A DNA stretch of 64,000 bases from Marinobacterium sp. LSUCC0821 (GTDB lineage Bacteria > Pseudomonadota > Gammaproteobacteria > Pseudomonadales > Balneatricaceae). The DNA is taken from the NCBI RefSeq assembly GCF_012848475.1, contig NZ_CP051666.1, positions 5,001-69,000 of the forward strand. Direction: 5' to 3'. Shown piece by piece: positions 49,332 to 58,945 of this stretch. Position 1 is the first letter of the stretch, and each line of letters opens with the position of its first letter. Both the position numbers and the translations under genes were made by a program. The notes under the pieces are model-generated. The model saw nothing but the letters and a program-made list of their open reading frames with translations, ran no database searches and was not told the origin of the DNA.

Positions 49332-49904
49332 TTATTGCGGGAATTGCCAATCAGTGAGTATCAGAGTGAGTGAGAGCTGATCTTTACTCAGTTTGATCTT
49401 TCGAGGGGCAGTTTCTCCAGAGGAGAGAAGTAGCTGGTCAAGTGTAGAAACTTGCCAGTTGGATTGTTCAAAACTGGTGGCATTAAGTCGCGTGAATAAA
49501 CTGTTTGGGTCTGGCTGACCTTGTATCCAGAATAGAGCGTGTTCAACAGGAACCTCCCAGCCAAGTAATTGGTTCATCAGTTCTGATGCAGACTCTGCAA
49601 GGTAGGTCTGCTCTTCGCTCTCCAATTGAAGCTTTGCAAGTCCCGGTTGGCCCGTAAGGTGCATCACCTGTCGTCCAAAGGGATCGTGTAAAGCGATATC
49701 ATAGTTCGCAACCTGTTGATCCCAAGTGAACCGTGCGCTTTCACTAATATTAGGTGTGCGTATGCCTATCTTACCCTGGGTGGTAAATGCAGACTTTACC
49801 TTCATGGTTGTAGCCTGATCTGGCGCTTGTGGCTTGCTATCTAAACAGCCCGTAATTATTGGGGATAACAGGGCGATAGCGAGAAATTTTAGATACCTAG
49901 CCAC
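49332..49904 (-). CDS. lolB: outer-membrane lipoprotein receptor LolB
   Basis: A 190-residue lipoprotein with lipobox ITGC (residues 17-20). The beta-barrel fold is suggested by GKIGIRTPNISESARFTWDQ and DIALHDPFGRQVMHL. LolB takes lipoproteins from the carrier LolA and inserts them in the outer membrane. Its start overlaps the end of the TPR gene by 16 bases. ispE, which normally follows lolB, is missing here. Confidence 0.9.
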   Translation of the reverse strand: MARYLKFLAIALLSPIITGCLDSKPQAPDQATTMKVKSAFTTQGKIGIRTPNISESARFTWDQQVANYDIALHDPFGRQVMHLTGQPGLAKLQLESEEQTYLAESASELMNQLLGWEVPVEHALFWIQGQPDPNSLFTRLNATSFEQSNWQVSTLDQLLLSSGETAPRKIKLSKDQLSLTLILTDWQFPQ

Positions 49905-51589
49905 TCTTTTGCCTCAATCAAAAACTTATTATCTGGATGCTGCTGTTCCATTTTCTGGAGAAGCTCGACAGCCTTCTCTTTTTCGCCGGAAGCAGCGAGT
50001 GCCTGAATCAAATGGCCAGCCACCTCTGGATCAGGATGTTCGTCAAATGCTCTTTGAAGATAGGTTATCGCCTCATCAAATCTCTCTAACTTGAAGAGTG
50101 CCCAACCGTAAGAGTCGATCGTTGCTGCATCATTCGGTTGGGCTTTAAGCGCTGATTTGATGAGCTCAAACGCCTCATTAAAACGAGTGCTGTGAATTAA
50201 TAGTGTGTAGCCATAGGCGTTTTGTAGGCTTGGATTCTCCGGATCCAGAGCCAGTGCTTTCTCAAATGTATTCAGCATTTTATCTGTATCTATGCCGTCA
50301 TAGGCCATCGCGAGCGCATAGATGAGGCTGGTTGAACCCGGCACTGCCTTTAATTGAGTATCGAGAAGATCAACGGCGCGACTGCGCAGATCTTTCTCAA
50401 TCAACCAATCACTTGCGATATGTACGAGTGTTTCAATTCTCTCTGGGTCTTTGAGAATTGCTGCGTTCATTCGCGCTAGAAGGTCATCAGCATCGTCTCT
50501 GCTTTCAAGTAACTGGCTGGTGCGAGTAAAAGCGTTGATTAGTGCATCGCCGCTTGGGACTGATGCAAAATCTGCAAGCGCACCCTCTTTGTCATTGAGC
50601 TGTTGCTTAGCTATCCCTCTGTAGAGCAAAAGCTCTTTGCGCTCAGGATCTTGTTCAAGCAGTAGATTGGTCCACTTTAGAGAGAGAGTGGGTTGGCTGT
50701 TTTCTAACATCAAAACGGCGTAGTAATAAATCAATTGAGGGTCTTGATTTGCTATTTTTATAGCTTGATCAACGCGTTTTTCAACCTTTTGCGGCTCAAG
50801 TTCAAGCATTAATCGGATCTCAAAAGCGCGCAGCTCTCGATGGCCTGGGTTGGCTTTTAATGCAGCCCGAGTCAGTTTTAAAGACTCCTCTTTTTGATCT
50901 AGCTCAAAGCCAATAATTCTTGCTTTATCCAGCATCAAATTGGGGTTGTTTGGAGCTAACTCTAAGCCACTATTTAAGGTTTTTACGGCATCCGCTAACT
51001 TGTTTAGCTGACGCTCTATTCGAGCTTTAAGAAGAGTTAACTCTACCTGGTCGACTGCTGTTTTTGCAGATAGATAGTCGAGCGTTGTAAGAAGACCCTT
51101 TTCAGTCATGGTGGCGCGATGGCTATCAAGTAAATTTAGCGTTTCATCTGTGAGCGAAGCACGTTTCTCTAGCAGAGCAAAGGCTTCGTCATATCGTTGT
51201 TCATGTAGGTAAATGTTGAGCAGTATCTGTCCAGGTAGGGTGTTTTCAGTAGCAAGCTTCTGCCAAAGTTCAGCTGCCTCAATCACCTTGGGGGTGCTTC
51301 TTATGAACTGAGCTATACGAGTTGCTCGTTCGGCAAGTTCGGCGCTGCGGTTCAACTGTGCCTGCTTAAAATAGAGGGAATAAGATGATTCAAAGTCATG
51401 GTTCTGGCCATACAACTCCGCACTGAGAATATCTAGCAAGGATTCGCTGTTGAGTTGGCCAGGTTCATAGATTGGATTTTGCTGATTGCTTGTTGTATTT
51501 ACGCCGCTTTTGACAGGGGTGCAGCCAGCCAATATGGCTGCTGAGAGAAGAGCGCTAAAAATATAAAAAACTCGCAACTTTGAGTCCAC
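49889..51589 (-). CDS. TPR-repeat lipoprotein
   Basis: A 566-residue outer-membrane lipoprotein: lipobox LAGC (residues 20-23), then tetratricopeptide repeats along nearly the full length (for example the stretches starting LADAVKTLNSGLEL, MLNTFEKALALDPENP, FDEAITYLQRAFDEHP). Homologues lie upstream of lolB in pseudomonads, divergent from hemA, as here. The role is unknown but probably scaffolding in the envelope. Confidence 0.85.
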   Translation of the reverse strand: MDSKLRVFYIFSALLSAAILAGCTPVKSGVNTTSNQQNPIYEPGQLNSESLLDILSAELYGQNHDFESSYSLYFKQAQLNRSAELAERATRIAQFIRSTPKVIEAAELWQKLATENTLPGQILLNIYLHEQRYDEAFALLEKRASLTDETLNLLDSHRATMTEKGLLTTLDYLSAKTAVDQVELTLLKARIERQLNKLADAVKTLNSGLELAPNNPNLMLDKARIIGFELDQKEESLKLTRAALKANPGHRELRAFEIRLMLELEPQKVEKRVDQAIKIANQDPQLIYYYAVLMLENSQPTLSLKWTNLLLEQDPERKELLLYRGIAKQQLNDKEGALADFASVPSGDALINAFTRTSQLLESRDDADDLLARMNAAILKDPERIETLVHIASDWLIEKDLRSRAVDLLDTQLKAVPGSTSLIYALAMAYDGIDTDKMLNTFEKALALDPENPSLQNAYGYTLLIHSTRFNEAFELIKSALKAQPNDAATIDSYGWALFKLERFDEAITYLQRAFDEHPDPEVAGHLIQALAASGEKEKAVELLQKMEQQHPDNKFLIEAKEWLGI

Positions 51590-51766
51590 GTTAATAGTTA
51601 CCTTAGCGTTAATACGGGTGGCAATAGAAAAACGACTCCCTGCACTATAGAAAAAGCTTGCATTGATGTCATGCTGAATCCCTAAACTTATGACATTTCT
51701 ACTTATTACTGACAGGCTAAATGTGTATCATTAGCGACTTCGAATACACAGGATATTTTGCGCACA

Positions 51767-53032
51767 ATGGCTCTGCTTGCCTTAGGTATAAATCACAAGA
51801 CCGCCCCGGTTGAGATTAGGGAGCGCGTCTCCTTTGCTCCGGAAAAGCTTGTTGATGCCGTTCAGCAGGCTTGCCAGGCTGCTGGCCTCGAAGAGGCAGC
51901 TATCCTATCGACATGTAACCGCACTGAGCTTTACTGTAGCCTGAAAGAGGAGGAGTCAAAACGTCTCCTTGGCTGGTTGGCGCAGTATCACGGTTTAGAT
52001 GTAGGGCAGTTAGAGAGCTGTATCTACGAACACTGGGACCTTGGAGCAGCCCGCCATATGATGCGTGTGGCGTCTGGCCTCGATTCATTGGTGCTTGGTG
52101 AACCGCAAATTCTAGGGCAACTTAAAAGTGCCTTCTCTGTTTCGCAAGATGCCGGTAAAGCGCATTCTGAGTTGGGTCGTCTTTTTAGACAGACATTCAG
52201 TGTGGCTAAGCAGGTTCGTACGGAAACAAGTATTGGTCAAAACCCAGTCTCTGTTGCCTATGCCGCGGTAAGTCTTGCCCAGCATATTTTCGCTGATCTT
52301 CGCGATTCACATGCACTGCTGATTGGCGCAGGCGAAACCATCGAACTGGTCGCGCGTCATTTGAAGCAAGCTGGTGTGAAATCAATCACCATTGCCAACC
52401 GTACACTCTCTCGTGCCTTAGCTCTGGCTGATGAAGTGAATGGTAAGGCGATTGAATTTTCTGATATTCCGCAAGCGCTTCCAAATGCCGATATCCTGAT
52501 CTCATCTACCGCTTCGCAGTTGCCGATTCTTGGCAAAGGGAGCGTGGAGAGTGCGCTTAAAAAACGTCGTCATCGCCCTATGTTTATGGTTGATATCGCA
52601 GTACCACGTGATATTGAAACCGAAGTGGGTGAGCTCGAGGATGTCTATCTCTACACTGTTGATGATCTTACCGAAGTGATTGAAGAGAATCAGCGCTCGC
52701 GCATGGATGCTGCCGCTGAAGCTGAAGAGCTGATTGAAGCGGGCGCAGAGGCATTTATGCGTCAGCTACGTGAACTTGAAGCGGTTGATTCGTTAACGGC
52801 CCTGCGTAATCAGTATCAGTCGCTCGCGAATGATGAACTGGAAAAGGCACTGCATCAGCTAGCGCTGGGTAAACCTGCGGATGAGCTTCTTAAGCGTTTA
52901 GCAAATAACCTCACCAATAAATTTCTCCATGAGCCAAGTGTGCAGATGCGTCGCGCCTCTGCAGAGGGTCGCCAAGATCTTCAAGATGCTGCTCAAGAAC
53001 TATTTCAACTGAACTCGCTGTCGAAAGATTAG
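51767..53032 (+). CDS. hemA: glutamyl-tRNA reductase
   Basis: A 421-residue HemA, which reduces glutamyl-tRNA to glutamate semialdehyde, the first step of haem synthesis. With the ATG at 51767 the catalytic cysteine in [11 protein letters not shown] is C50, the same number as in E. coli. A TTG at 51758 has better ribosome-binding spacing (AGGA) and would add three residues. The NADPH domain and C-terminal dimerisation helix follow. It is divergent from the TPR-lolB pair and precedes prfA by 15 bases. Confidence 0.97.
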   Translation: MALLALGINHKTAPVEIRERVSFAPEKLVDAVQQACQAAGLEEAAILSTCNRTELYCSLKEEESKRLLGWLAQYHGLDVGQLESCIYEHWDLGAARHMMRVASGLDSLVLGEPQILGQLKSAFSVSQDAGKAHSELGRLFRQTFSVAKQVRTETSIGQNPVSVAYAAVSLAQHIFADLRDSHALLIGAGETIELVARHLKQAGVKSITIANRTLSRALALADEVNGKAIEFSDIPQALPNADILISSTASQLPILGKGSVESALKKRRHRPMFMVDIAVPRDIETEVGELEDVYLYTVDDLTEVIEENQRSRMDAAAEAEELIEAGAEAFMRQLRELEAVDSLTALRNQYQSLANDELEKALHQLALGKPADELLKRLANNLTNKFLHEPSVQMRRASAEGRQDLQDAAQELFQLNSLSKD

Positions 53033-53047
53033 CGTCGGAAAATCATC

Positions 53048-54133
53048 ATGAAAGAATCGATACAGCATCGACTGGAATCGCTCGTTGACCGTTTTGAAGA
53101 GTTGGCAGCGCTATTGAGTGATCCAGGTGTTATCTCTAATCAAAATCAGTTTCGTGACTACTCGCGAGAGTACGCTGAACTTGAGCCCGTTGTTGAAACG
53201 TTTAAGCAGTGGCAGTTGGCGGTTGAGGATCAGGAGACTGCTCAGTTAATGATGGCTGAGGATGATGCTGATCTTCGTGAAATGGCACAGGAAGAGCTGA
53301 AAGAGGCAAAAGCAAAGGAAGCTCGTCTAGAGGATGAGTTGCAGATTTTGATGCTTCCGAAAGACCCTAATGATGGTCGCAACGTATTCTTGGAAGTCCG
53401 TGCAGGCACAGGTGGTGATGAAGCTGCTATCTTTGCTGGGGATCTGTTTCGTATGTACTCACGTTATGCTGAAAAAGTTGGCTGGCGCGTTGAAGTTATT
53501 AGCGAGAACGAGGGCGAACATGGCGGATATAAAGAGATCATCACGCGCATCAGTGGCGATGCTGTCTACTCGCGTTTGAAGTTTGAGTCGGGTGCGCACC
53601 GTGTACAACGAGTGCCTGCAACTGAATCTCAAGGGCGCATTCACACATCTGCATGTACCGTGGCGGTAATGCCAGAGATGGATGAGTCGGCAGCTATTGA
53701 GATCAATAAAGCTGACCTTCGTGTAGATACCTACCGTGCCTCAGGTGCGGGCGGTCAGCACGTCAACAAAACGGACTCCGCTATTCGAATCACCCACATT
53801 CCTACAGGTCTAGTGGTTGAGTGTCAGGAGGAGCGATCGCAACATAAGAACCGCTCTAAAGCGATGGCGCTTCTTGCATCTAGACTCCAGCAAGCTGAAG
53901 CGGATCGTGTCCATGCCGAACAGGCCAGTACGCGTAAGAGTCTGGTAGGTAGTGGTGATCGTTCAGAGCGAATTCGCACCTACAACTACCCGCAAGGGCG
54001 TATCACTGATCATCGAATCAACCTGACGTTATACAAACTCAGTGAGGTTGTTGAGGGTGATTTGGATGATGTTCTAAATCCGCTGCTGCAAGAGTATCAA
54101 GCAGAGCAGCTGTCGGCGCTCTCTGGGGAGTAA
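53048..54133 (+). CDS. prfA: peptide chain release factor 1
   Basis: A 361-residue RF1, which ends translation at UAA and UAG. The stop-codon-reading PAT tripeptide lies in [10 protein letters not shown] and the GGQ motif at 235-237 in [14 protein letters not shown]. The Gln of GGQ is the target of PrmC, encoded three bases downstream. Confidence 0.97.
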   Translation: MKESIQHRLESLVDRFEELAALLSDPGVISNQNQFRDYSREYAELEPVVETFKQWQLAVEDQETAQLMMAEDDADLREMAQEELKEAKAKEARLEDELQILMLPKDPNDGRNVFLEVRAGTGGDEAAIFAGDLFRMYSRYAEKVGWRVEVISENEGEHGGYKEIITRISGDAVYSRLKFESGAHRVQRVPATESQGRIHTSACTVAVMPEMDESAAIEINKADLRVDTYRASGAGGQHVNKTDSAIRITHIPTGLVVECQEERSQHKNRSKAMALLASRLQQAEADRVHAEQASTRKSLVGSGDRSERIRTYNYPQGRITDHRINLTLYKLSEVVEGDLDDVLNPLLQEYQAEQLSALSGE

Positions 54134-54136
54134 ACG

Positions 54137-54967
54137 ATGCGCATCGAGCAGGCGCTTGCTAAAGCGACGGAGTTGCCAAGTGAATCTGCTCGAGCTGATG
54201 TTGAGTACCTCTTGTGTGAGGTGCTTGGAAAGGATCGTACCTATCTGCGCACCTGGCCTGATCGAGAGCTCAGCCCTGATCAGCAAAGTCATTTCCTTGA
54301 ACTGTTTAATCAGCGCCTTCAAGGGCGGCCTATCGCTCATATCACAGGTTCTCGCGGGTTCTGGAATTTTGATCTTGAGGTTAATCCATCCACCCTTATT
54401 CCGCGCTCAGATACAGAAGTACTTGTCGAAACAGCGCTAGAGCTGGTTGATAGTCTGGATGCCCGAGTTGTTGATTTAGGAACAGGAACCGGTGCCATAG
54501 CGCTGGCATTAGCGCTCGAACATCCAAATTGGCGTGTTGAAGCCTGTGATCGTATTCTAGAAGCGGTGCTGTTAGCCCGTAAAAATGCAGTGCGACTTGG
54601 TGCTGCGAATATGACTGTTTTTGAAGGTTCGTGGTTTGACCCATTATCAGGGCGCTACCAACTTATAGTCTCAAATCCGCCCTACATAGACCCAGTTGAC
54701 CCTCATCTAAATCAAGGTGATTTGGTTTATGAGCCCTCATCTGCGCTGGTGGCAGATGAGCGGGGTTTGGCAGATCTCCATTACATAATCGATAACGCAC
54801 CCAACTATCTAGCTGAAGGGGGTTGGTTATTAATGGAACATGGGTATGATCAAGCAGAAACGGTAGCTAAACGACTTGCAGAGCGTGGGTTTTCAAACCT
54901 AGTCATGCGAGAAGATTTTGGCGGTAACCCACGAGTCTCTGGGGGATGTTGGAGAAGCAAATGTTAA
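54137..54967 (+). CDS. prmC: release factor glutamine methyltransferase
   Basis: A 276-residue PrmC, which methylates the GGQ glutamine of release factors. The SAM site VVDLGTGTGAIALALA and the catalytic NPPY in IVSNPPYIDPVD are intact. It is followed by moeB with a seven-base overlap. Confidence 0.96.
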   Translation: MRIEQALAKATELPSESARADVEYLLCEVLGKDRTYLRTWPDRELSPDQQSHFLELFNQRLQGRPIAHITGSRGFWNFDLEVNPSTLIPRSDTEVLVETALELVDSLDARVVDLGTGTGAIALALALEHPNWRVEACDRILEAVLLARKNAVRLGAANMTVFEGSWFDPLSGRYQLIVSNPPYIDPVDPHLNQGDLVYEPSSALVADERGLADLHYIIDNAPNYLAEGGWLLMEHGYDQAETVAKRLAERGFSNLVMREDFGGNPRVSGGCWRSKC

Positions 54968-55707
54968 CTGATGATCAACTTTTACAATACAGTCGCCACC
55001 TAATGCTGCCTGAGGTCGATGCAGCTGGGCAGGCGTGTTGGCTAAACTCTTCTGTATTAATCGTGGGTCTAGGCGGGTTGGGAAGCCCAGTTGCGCTCTA
55101 CCTGGCAACAGCGGGTGTTGGTAAGTTGTTGTTGGTTGATGATGATCGCGTTGAGTTAAGTAATTTACAGCGCCAGATCATTCACACCCAAGCGCGTATT
55201 GATGAGTACAAAGTAGATTCAGCCAAACATGCGATCGCTGATGTTAATCCTCTGACTCAGGTAGAGGCCTTTCCAGAGCGTCTTGAAGAGTCACGAATGC
55301 AAGAGTTGGTCGCAAGTGTCGATTTGGTGATCGACTGCAGTGATAACTTTAAAACTCGTCATGCGCTGAATCGTGTGTGCCGTGCTCAGCTTAAACCTTT
55401 GGTCTCTGGCGCCGCTATTCGATTTGAAGGGCAGGTTTCGGTATTTGATCCAAGAGTGCCCGAAGCCCCTTGTTATGAGTGTCTCTACCCGCCTGATTCA
55501 AGCGTTGAGCAAAACTGTTCTAACTCAGGCGTCTTTGCACCACTAGTGGGTATCGTGGGCACTATTCAGGCTGCAGAGGCGCTGAAAGTGTTGGCGAACG
55601 TTGGACAACCTTCAGTGGGTAGGTTGCTCCTTATAGATGCACTGCGTATGGAGTTTCATACGGTAAAACTTCCTAAAAAGAGTAGTTGTGAGGTGTGTGG
55701 TGATTAA
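54961..55707 (+). CDS. moeB: MoeB/ThiF-family adenylyltransferase
   Basis: A 248-residue E1-like enzyme that adenylates the C-terminal Gly of a sulfur carrier (MoaD in molybdopterin synthesis, or ThiS). The nucleotide site is VGLGGLGSPVALYLATAG, and the catalytic and zinc Cys residues are seen in CYECLYPP, EQNCSNSGVF and CEVCGD. The ATG at 54961 has GGAG six bases before it; an earlier ATG at 54946 is less well placed. MoeB and ThiF cannot be separated from sequence alone. Confidence 0.88.
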   Translation: MLTDDQLLQYSRHLMLPEVDAAGQACWLNSSVLIVGLGGLGSPVALYLATAGVGKLLLVDDDRVELSNLQRQIIHTQARIDEYKVDSAKHAIADVNPLTQVEAFPERLEESRMQELVASVDLVIDCSDNFKTRHALNRVCRAQLKPLVSGAAIRFEGQVSVFDPRVPEAPCYECLYPPDSSVEQNCSNSGVFAPLVGIVGTIQAAEALKVLANVGQPSVGRLLLIDALRMEFHTVKLPKKSSCEVCGD

Positions 55708-56125
55708 CGATCAAGCAGATATTAACCGTCTACTCACTGAAGCGCGTGTCATCGCTTTGGTAGGTGCAAGTGCTAAGACGCACCGCGATAGTTATCGCGT
55801 CATGTTTGCTCTTAAAGAGCGAGGCTATCGAGTAATTCCCGTTAATCCGCGTATGGCAGGAGAGGATCTGTTGGGCGAAACAGTCTATGGCTCTTTGGCA
55901 GATCTGCCTTGTGCAGTCGATTTCGTCGACCTCTTTATCAATGCTGAAGCAGCTGGCGAAATTATTGATGAAGCGATTGCGTTGAATCTACCTGCTGTTT
56001 GGATGCAGTTAGGTGTGATCAATGAGGAGGCTGCAAGCCGAGCTGTGGCTGCTGGTCTTCAGGTGGTTATGAACCGCTGCCCACTGATGGAATTTGCAAA
56101 ACAAGATATACCACTTCCGGTTTAA
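55700..56125 (+). CDS. yccU: CoA-binding domain protein (YccU type)
   Basis: A 141-residue protein with a CoA-binding Rossmann fold: IALVGASAKTHRDSYRVM, GYRVIPVNPRMAGE and AVWMQLGVINEEAA. Function unknown. It probably starts at the GTG at 55700, which overlaps the end of moeB. Its last four bases overlap the convergent MFS gene. Confidence 0.85.
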   Translation: MINDQADINRLLTEARVIALVGASAKTHRDSYRVMFALKERGYRVIPVNPRMAGEDLLGETVYGSLADLPCAVDFVDLFINAEAAGEIIDEAIALNLPAVWMQLGVINEEAASRAVAAGLQVVMNRCPLMEFAKQDIPLPV

Positions 56126-57525
56126 ACCACGCGGTGGTTCTCTTCTTCTATATCCCTATCTAAGTCCCTGTATGAGCCCGCTTTTGAGTCTATTTCCTGA
56201 TGATGTTCATTCAGCTCATCCTCGGGGCGTTGGATATCATCTTCAGCAGATTGACTCATCTCTTCTGGAAATAGCTCCTCGATAGGAATCTCTTCCTGCT
56301 CTTCAGAACGTGGGTCAAGCTCTGTCACAACCTGTGCTTCAGGGACGGTTACAACGAACTGCTCTTGATCTTCTACTGGTATCGGTGTCTGTTGATTACG
56401 TCTGTAGAGGGTAAAGATTGCTAGGCCAAACAATGTGCTGGCGAAACCTGCAAATAGCATCGGAGTGCCAATAAACTCCATTAACCAAGCGCCGCTTAGT
56501 GGCCCGATGATGCTGCCAATCCCGTAACTTAGCATCAACGCAGAGCTTGCAGGTACTCGCTCAGATGGGTCCACTAGATCATTGGTTAAGGCAACGGCTA
56601 TAGAGTAGATGCTGGCAATTAACGCCATGAAGATTGAGAGTAGGATTGCGACAAGGGTAAAAGGCAACTCTGACGAAATAGTGACTAACAGAGCTGCAAC
56701 ACCTGCGACTATCGCTGAAACGAAAAGTACGCGACTGCGTTCTACGCGATCACAGATCCAACCAATCGGCCAAGCCAAGATCATTGCACTGAAGACTGAA
56801 GCCGACATAAGCAAACCCACTTGTGAAGTGCTAAAGCCAATGAGTGTCGCAAAGAGCGGGGTAAGGCTATAGAAACCACCAATCAATGCACCTGCTGACA
56901 TGGCCGTTAGCACGCCAAGTGAGGTGATGTTCCAGAGCTTTTTAAGGCTCATGTTCTCAGAGGGTTCAATAGGCGGCGACTGCAGGCGTGAGATCGAGAG
57001 TGGGATAACGGACGCCATCAACAGTAGCGCTGCAAAGATGTAAGCCGCATTAGAGCCAGCATTAAGGCCTGGCTGAATGAGAAGCTGTCCGCCTGCTGAT
57101 GCGGAGTATGCAGCAATCGAATACAAGGCTAAGAGCCTTGCACGGTTATCGTTTGATGAAACTGCACTAATCCAGCTCTCTATCGCAACGAACAGAGCTG
57201 CTACAGCAAAGCCGCCGATTAAGCGAAGGAGAGCCCATAACCATACATTGTCGATCAGAGGGTAGGTAATTGCCGCCATCGCTGTAATGCTTGCAAGGGC
57301 CGCAAAGCTTCGAATATGGCCGACTCGCATTAGCAGTTTGGGTGCAAAGAATGCTCCGCCCACAAAGCCCACCGAGTAGCCAACCATAATGTAACCAATG
57401 GTTGCTGAAGCGATACCTTGGATGCCTAGCTGCACACCAATCAATGTCATCAGATAGGCGTTGCCACTCATGATGAGGATCAGGCTTAAAAATAGCGAAA
57501 AGAGAGAGATAAGCAGTAATCGCAC
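56122..57525 (-). CDS. MFS transporter (YcaD type) with acidic C-terminal tail
   Basis: A 467-residue major-facilitator transporter: twelve helices over about 380 residues, with the family motif GWICDRVERSR between helices 6 and 7. The final 85 residues are a Glu/Asp/Gln-rich, charged, non-hydrophobic cytoplasmic tail (EELFPEEMSQSAEDDIQ and on), beyond the normal length for YcaD-like proteins. Substrate unknown. Confidence 0.85.
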   Translation of the reverse strand: MRLLLISLFSLFLSLILIMSGNAYLMTLIGVQLGIQGIASATIGYIMVGYSVGFVGGAFFAPKLLMRVGHIRSFAALASITAMAAITYPLIDNVWLWALLRLIGGFAVAALFVAIESWISAVSSNDNRARLLALYSIAAYSASAGGQLLIQPGLNAGSNAAYIFAALLLMASVIPLSISRLQSPPIEPSENMSLKKLWNITSLGVLTAMSAGALIGGFYSLTPLFATLIGFSTSQVGLLMSASVFSAMILAWPIGWICDRVERSRVLFVSAIVAGVAALLVTISSELPFTLVAILLSIFMALIASIYSIAVALTNDLVDPSERVPASSALMLSYGIGSIIGPLSGAWLMEFIGTPMLFAGFASTLFGLAIFTLYRRNQQTPIPVEDQEQFVVTVPEAQVVTELDPRSEEQEEIPIEELFPEEMSQSAEDDIQRPEDELNEHHQEIDSKAGSYRDLDRDIEEENHRVV

Positions 57526-57591
57526 GCAGTAACCTAAACGCTGAATTTATTTATGGGAGCAGAATACATCAGATTGAGTGAGAAGGAAGTT

Positions 57592-58167
57592 TTACAGCCA
57601 GCTATCGCGAAGTTTTTTGTCTGAAAGCAATCTTTCGGTGTAGTCGCGTAGCGCCACATCCAGTTCAGCTAGTTGATTTGGTAAAGGCTCAACACCTGAA
57701 TCTATTAGGAGTTTGATCAGCGCTCTATTCCCTTTTTGTAAGGCGTCAGATAGTAGCTCGGGGTGTTCGCTTAAGCTGATACCGAACTGATTAAATCGAT
57801 TGAGGTGAAGCATCAGCTGGTCGTTATTCAGATGGAGGGTATGCAGAATGGCCGGCATGCCATTCACCTCTGTGTTAGCAGGAACGCCACCCTTAAATAG
57901 TGTGGTGAGCAGTGTTAACGATTCGTTGTTATTAAGTGCGATAGCGACTAACTCTTCGGCACTCTTTTTTGCAGACTCTGGGTAGAGTTTGAGAAGTTGC
58001 TCAAGAATTGAAACTCGAGCGAGTTCCGTCGCTTTCTGAAGGGCGTTACAAGACTCAATATCTGAGCTGCTTAGTTTACCTGTAACCCCTTTCAGATCGG
58101 TTAATCGATCCTTCTCAATAATGGAGATCAGTTGAGTCGCTGGGCTTTTGAACAGTTTGCTAAGCAT
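57592..58167 (-). CDS. ankyrin-like repeat protein of unknown function
   Basis: A 191-residue soluble helical protein. Stretches such as LLTTLFKGGVPANTEVNGMP and ALIKLLIDSGVEPLPN look like ankyrin repeats. I place the start at the ATG at 58167 (MLSKLFKS), eight bases inside the end of the dioxygenase gene, suggesting coupled translation. Confidence 0.65.
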   Translation of the reverse strand: MLSKLFKSPATQLISIIEKDRLTDLKGVTGKLSSSDIESCNALQKATELARVSILEQLLKLYPESAKKSAEELVAIALNNNESLTLLTTLFKGGVPANTEVNGMPAILHTLHLNNDQLMLHLNRFNQFGISLSEHPELLSDALQKGNRALIKLLIDSGVEPLPNQLAELDVALRDYTERLLSDKKLRDSWL

Positions 58168-58945
58168 TGATGCCAAACATCCATGAATCCATTGCGATTG
58201 CGCTGTGGCGAATCTCATCGTTCATGTGTTGGAAATCGGTCCACTGGTCGCCTGCTGCACCCATTGCAAAGTAGAGTGGCAAGAGATGTTCGTCGGTTGG
58301 GTGTGCTGCCTGTGCGTAAGGGGCATTGGCTCTGTAATCGAGCAGCTTCGCAAGGTCATGACGTTCAATTCGACTCTTAAGCCACTCTGGAAAAGCGGTG
58401 ACATAAGCTGGTTGGCCAGGCTGGCGCACATCACGTAGGTTGTGAGTTGTGCTACCAGAACCTACGATTAAGACACCAATCTCACGAAGTGAGCGCAGCG
58501 CGTAACCTATTTTGTAGAGCGATTTAGGTGTGCTGGTTCTTGGCATTGAAAGAGCAACAACAGGAATGTCAGTATTAGGGTATAGATGGCGTAAGGGTGC
58601 CCAAACGCCATGGTCTAAACCGCGCTCGCTATCGAGTTCAGCAGCTAACCCCTCAAAAGAGAGTAGTGATTGAGCGTAGATCGCCAGCTCTTTGTCACCT
58701 TTGACTGGATACTGAATGGCAAAAAGCTCATCCGGAAAACCGTAAAAGTCATGAATCGTCTCTGGCTGTTCACTCGCGGTCAGCTTAAGGCTTGAGGTAA
58801 ACCAGTGCGGAGACATGATCAGAATGGCGCGCGGTGTTGGGTATGCCGCTAGTGCATCCAAACGCTCCTGTTCGGAACGGCCAAAAACTAGCGCATCCAG
58901 AGGTGAACCATGTGATAAATAAAAAGTGGGTAGTGTTTTACTCAT
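58160..58945 (-). CDS. ygiD: DODA-type extradiol aromatic-ring-opening dioxygenase
   Basis: A 261-residue LigB-superfamily enzyme like E. coli YgiD, a zinc-dependent 4,5-DOPA extradiol dioxygenase. Metal and active-site regions: YLSHGSP, IMSPHWF, RGLDHGVWAPLRHLYP, and the final DEHLLPLYFAMGAA. It is one base from the helicase gene upstream, in the same direction. Physiological substrate unknown. Confidence 0.9.
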   Translation of the reverse strand: MSKTLPTFYLSHGSPLDALVFGRSEQERLDALAAYPTPRAILIMSPHWFTSSLKLTASEQPETIHDFYGFPDELFAIQYPVKGDKELAIYAQSLLSFEGLAAELDSERGLDHGVWAPLRHLYPNTDIPVVALSMPRTSTPKSLYKIGYALRSLREIGVLIVGSGSTTHNLRDVRQPGQPAYVTAFPEWLKSRIERHDLAKLLDYRANAPYAQAAHPTDEHLLPLYFAMGAAGDQWTDFQHMNDEIRHSAIAMDSWMFGINA

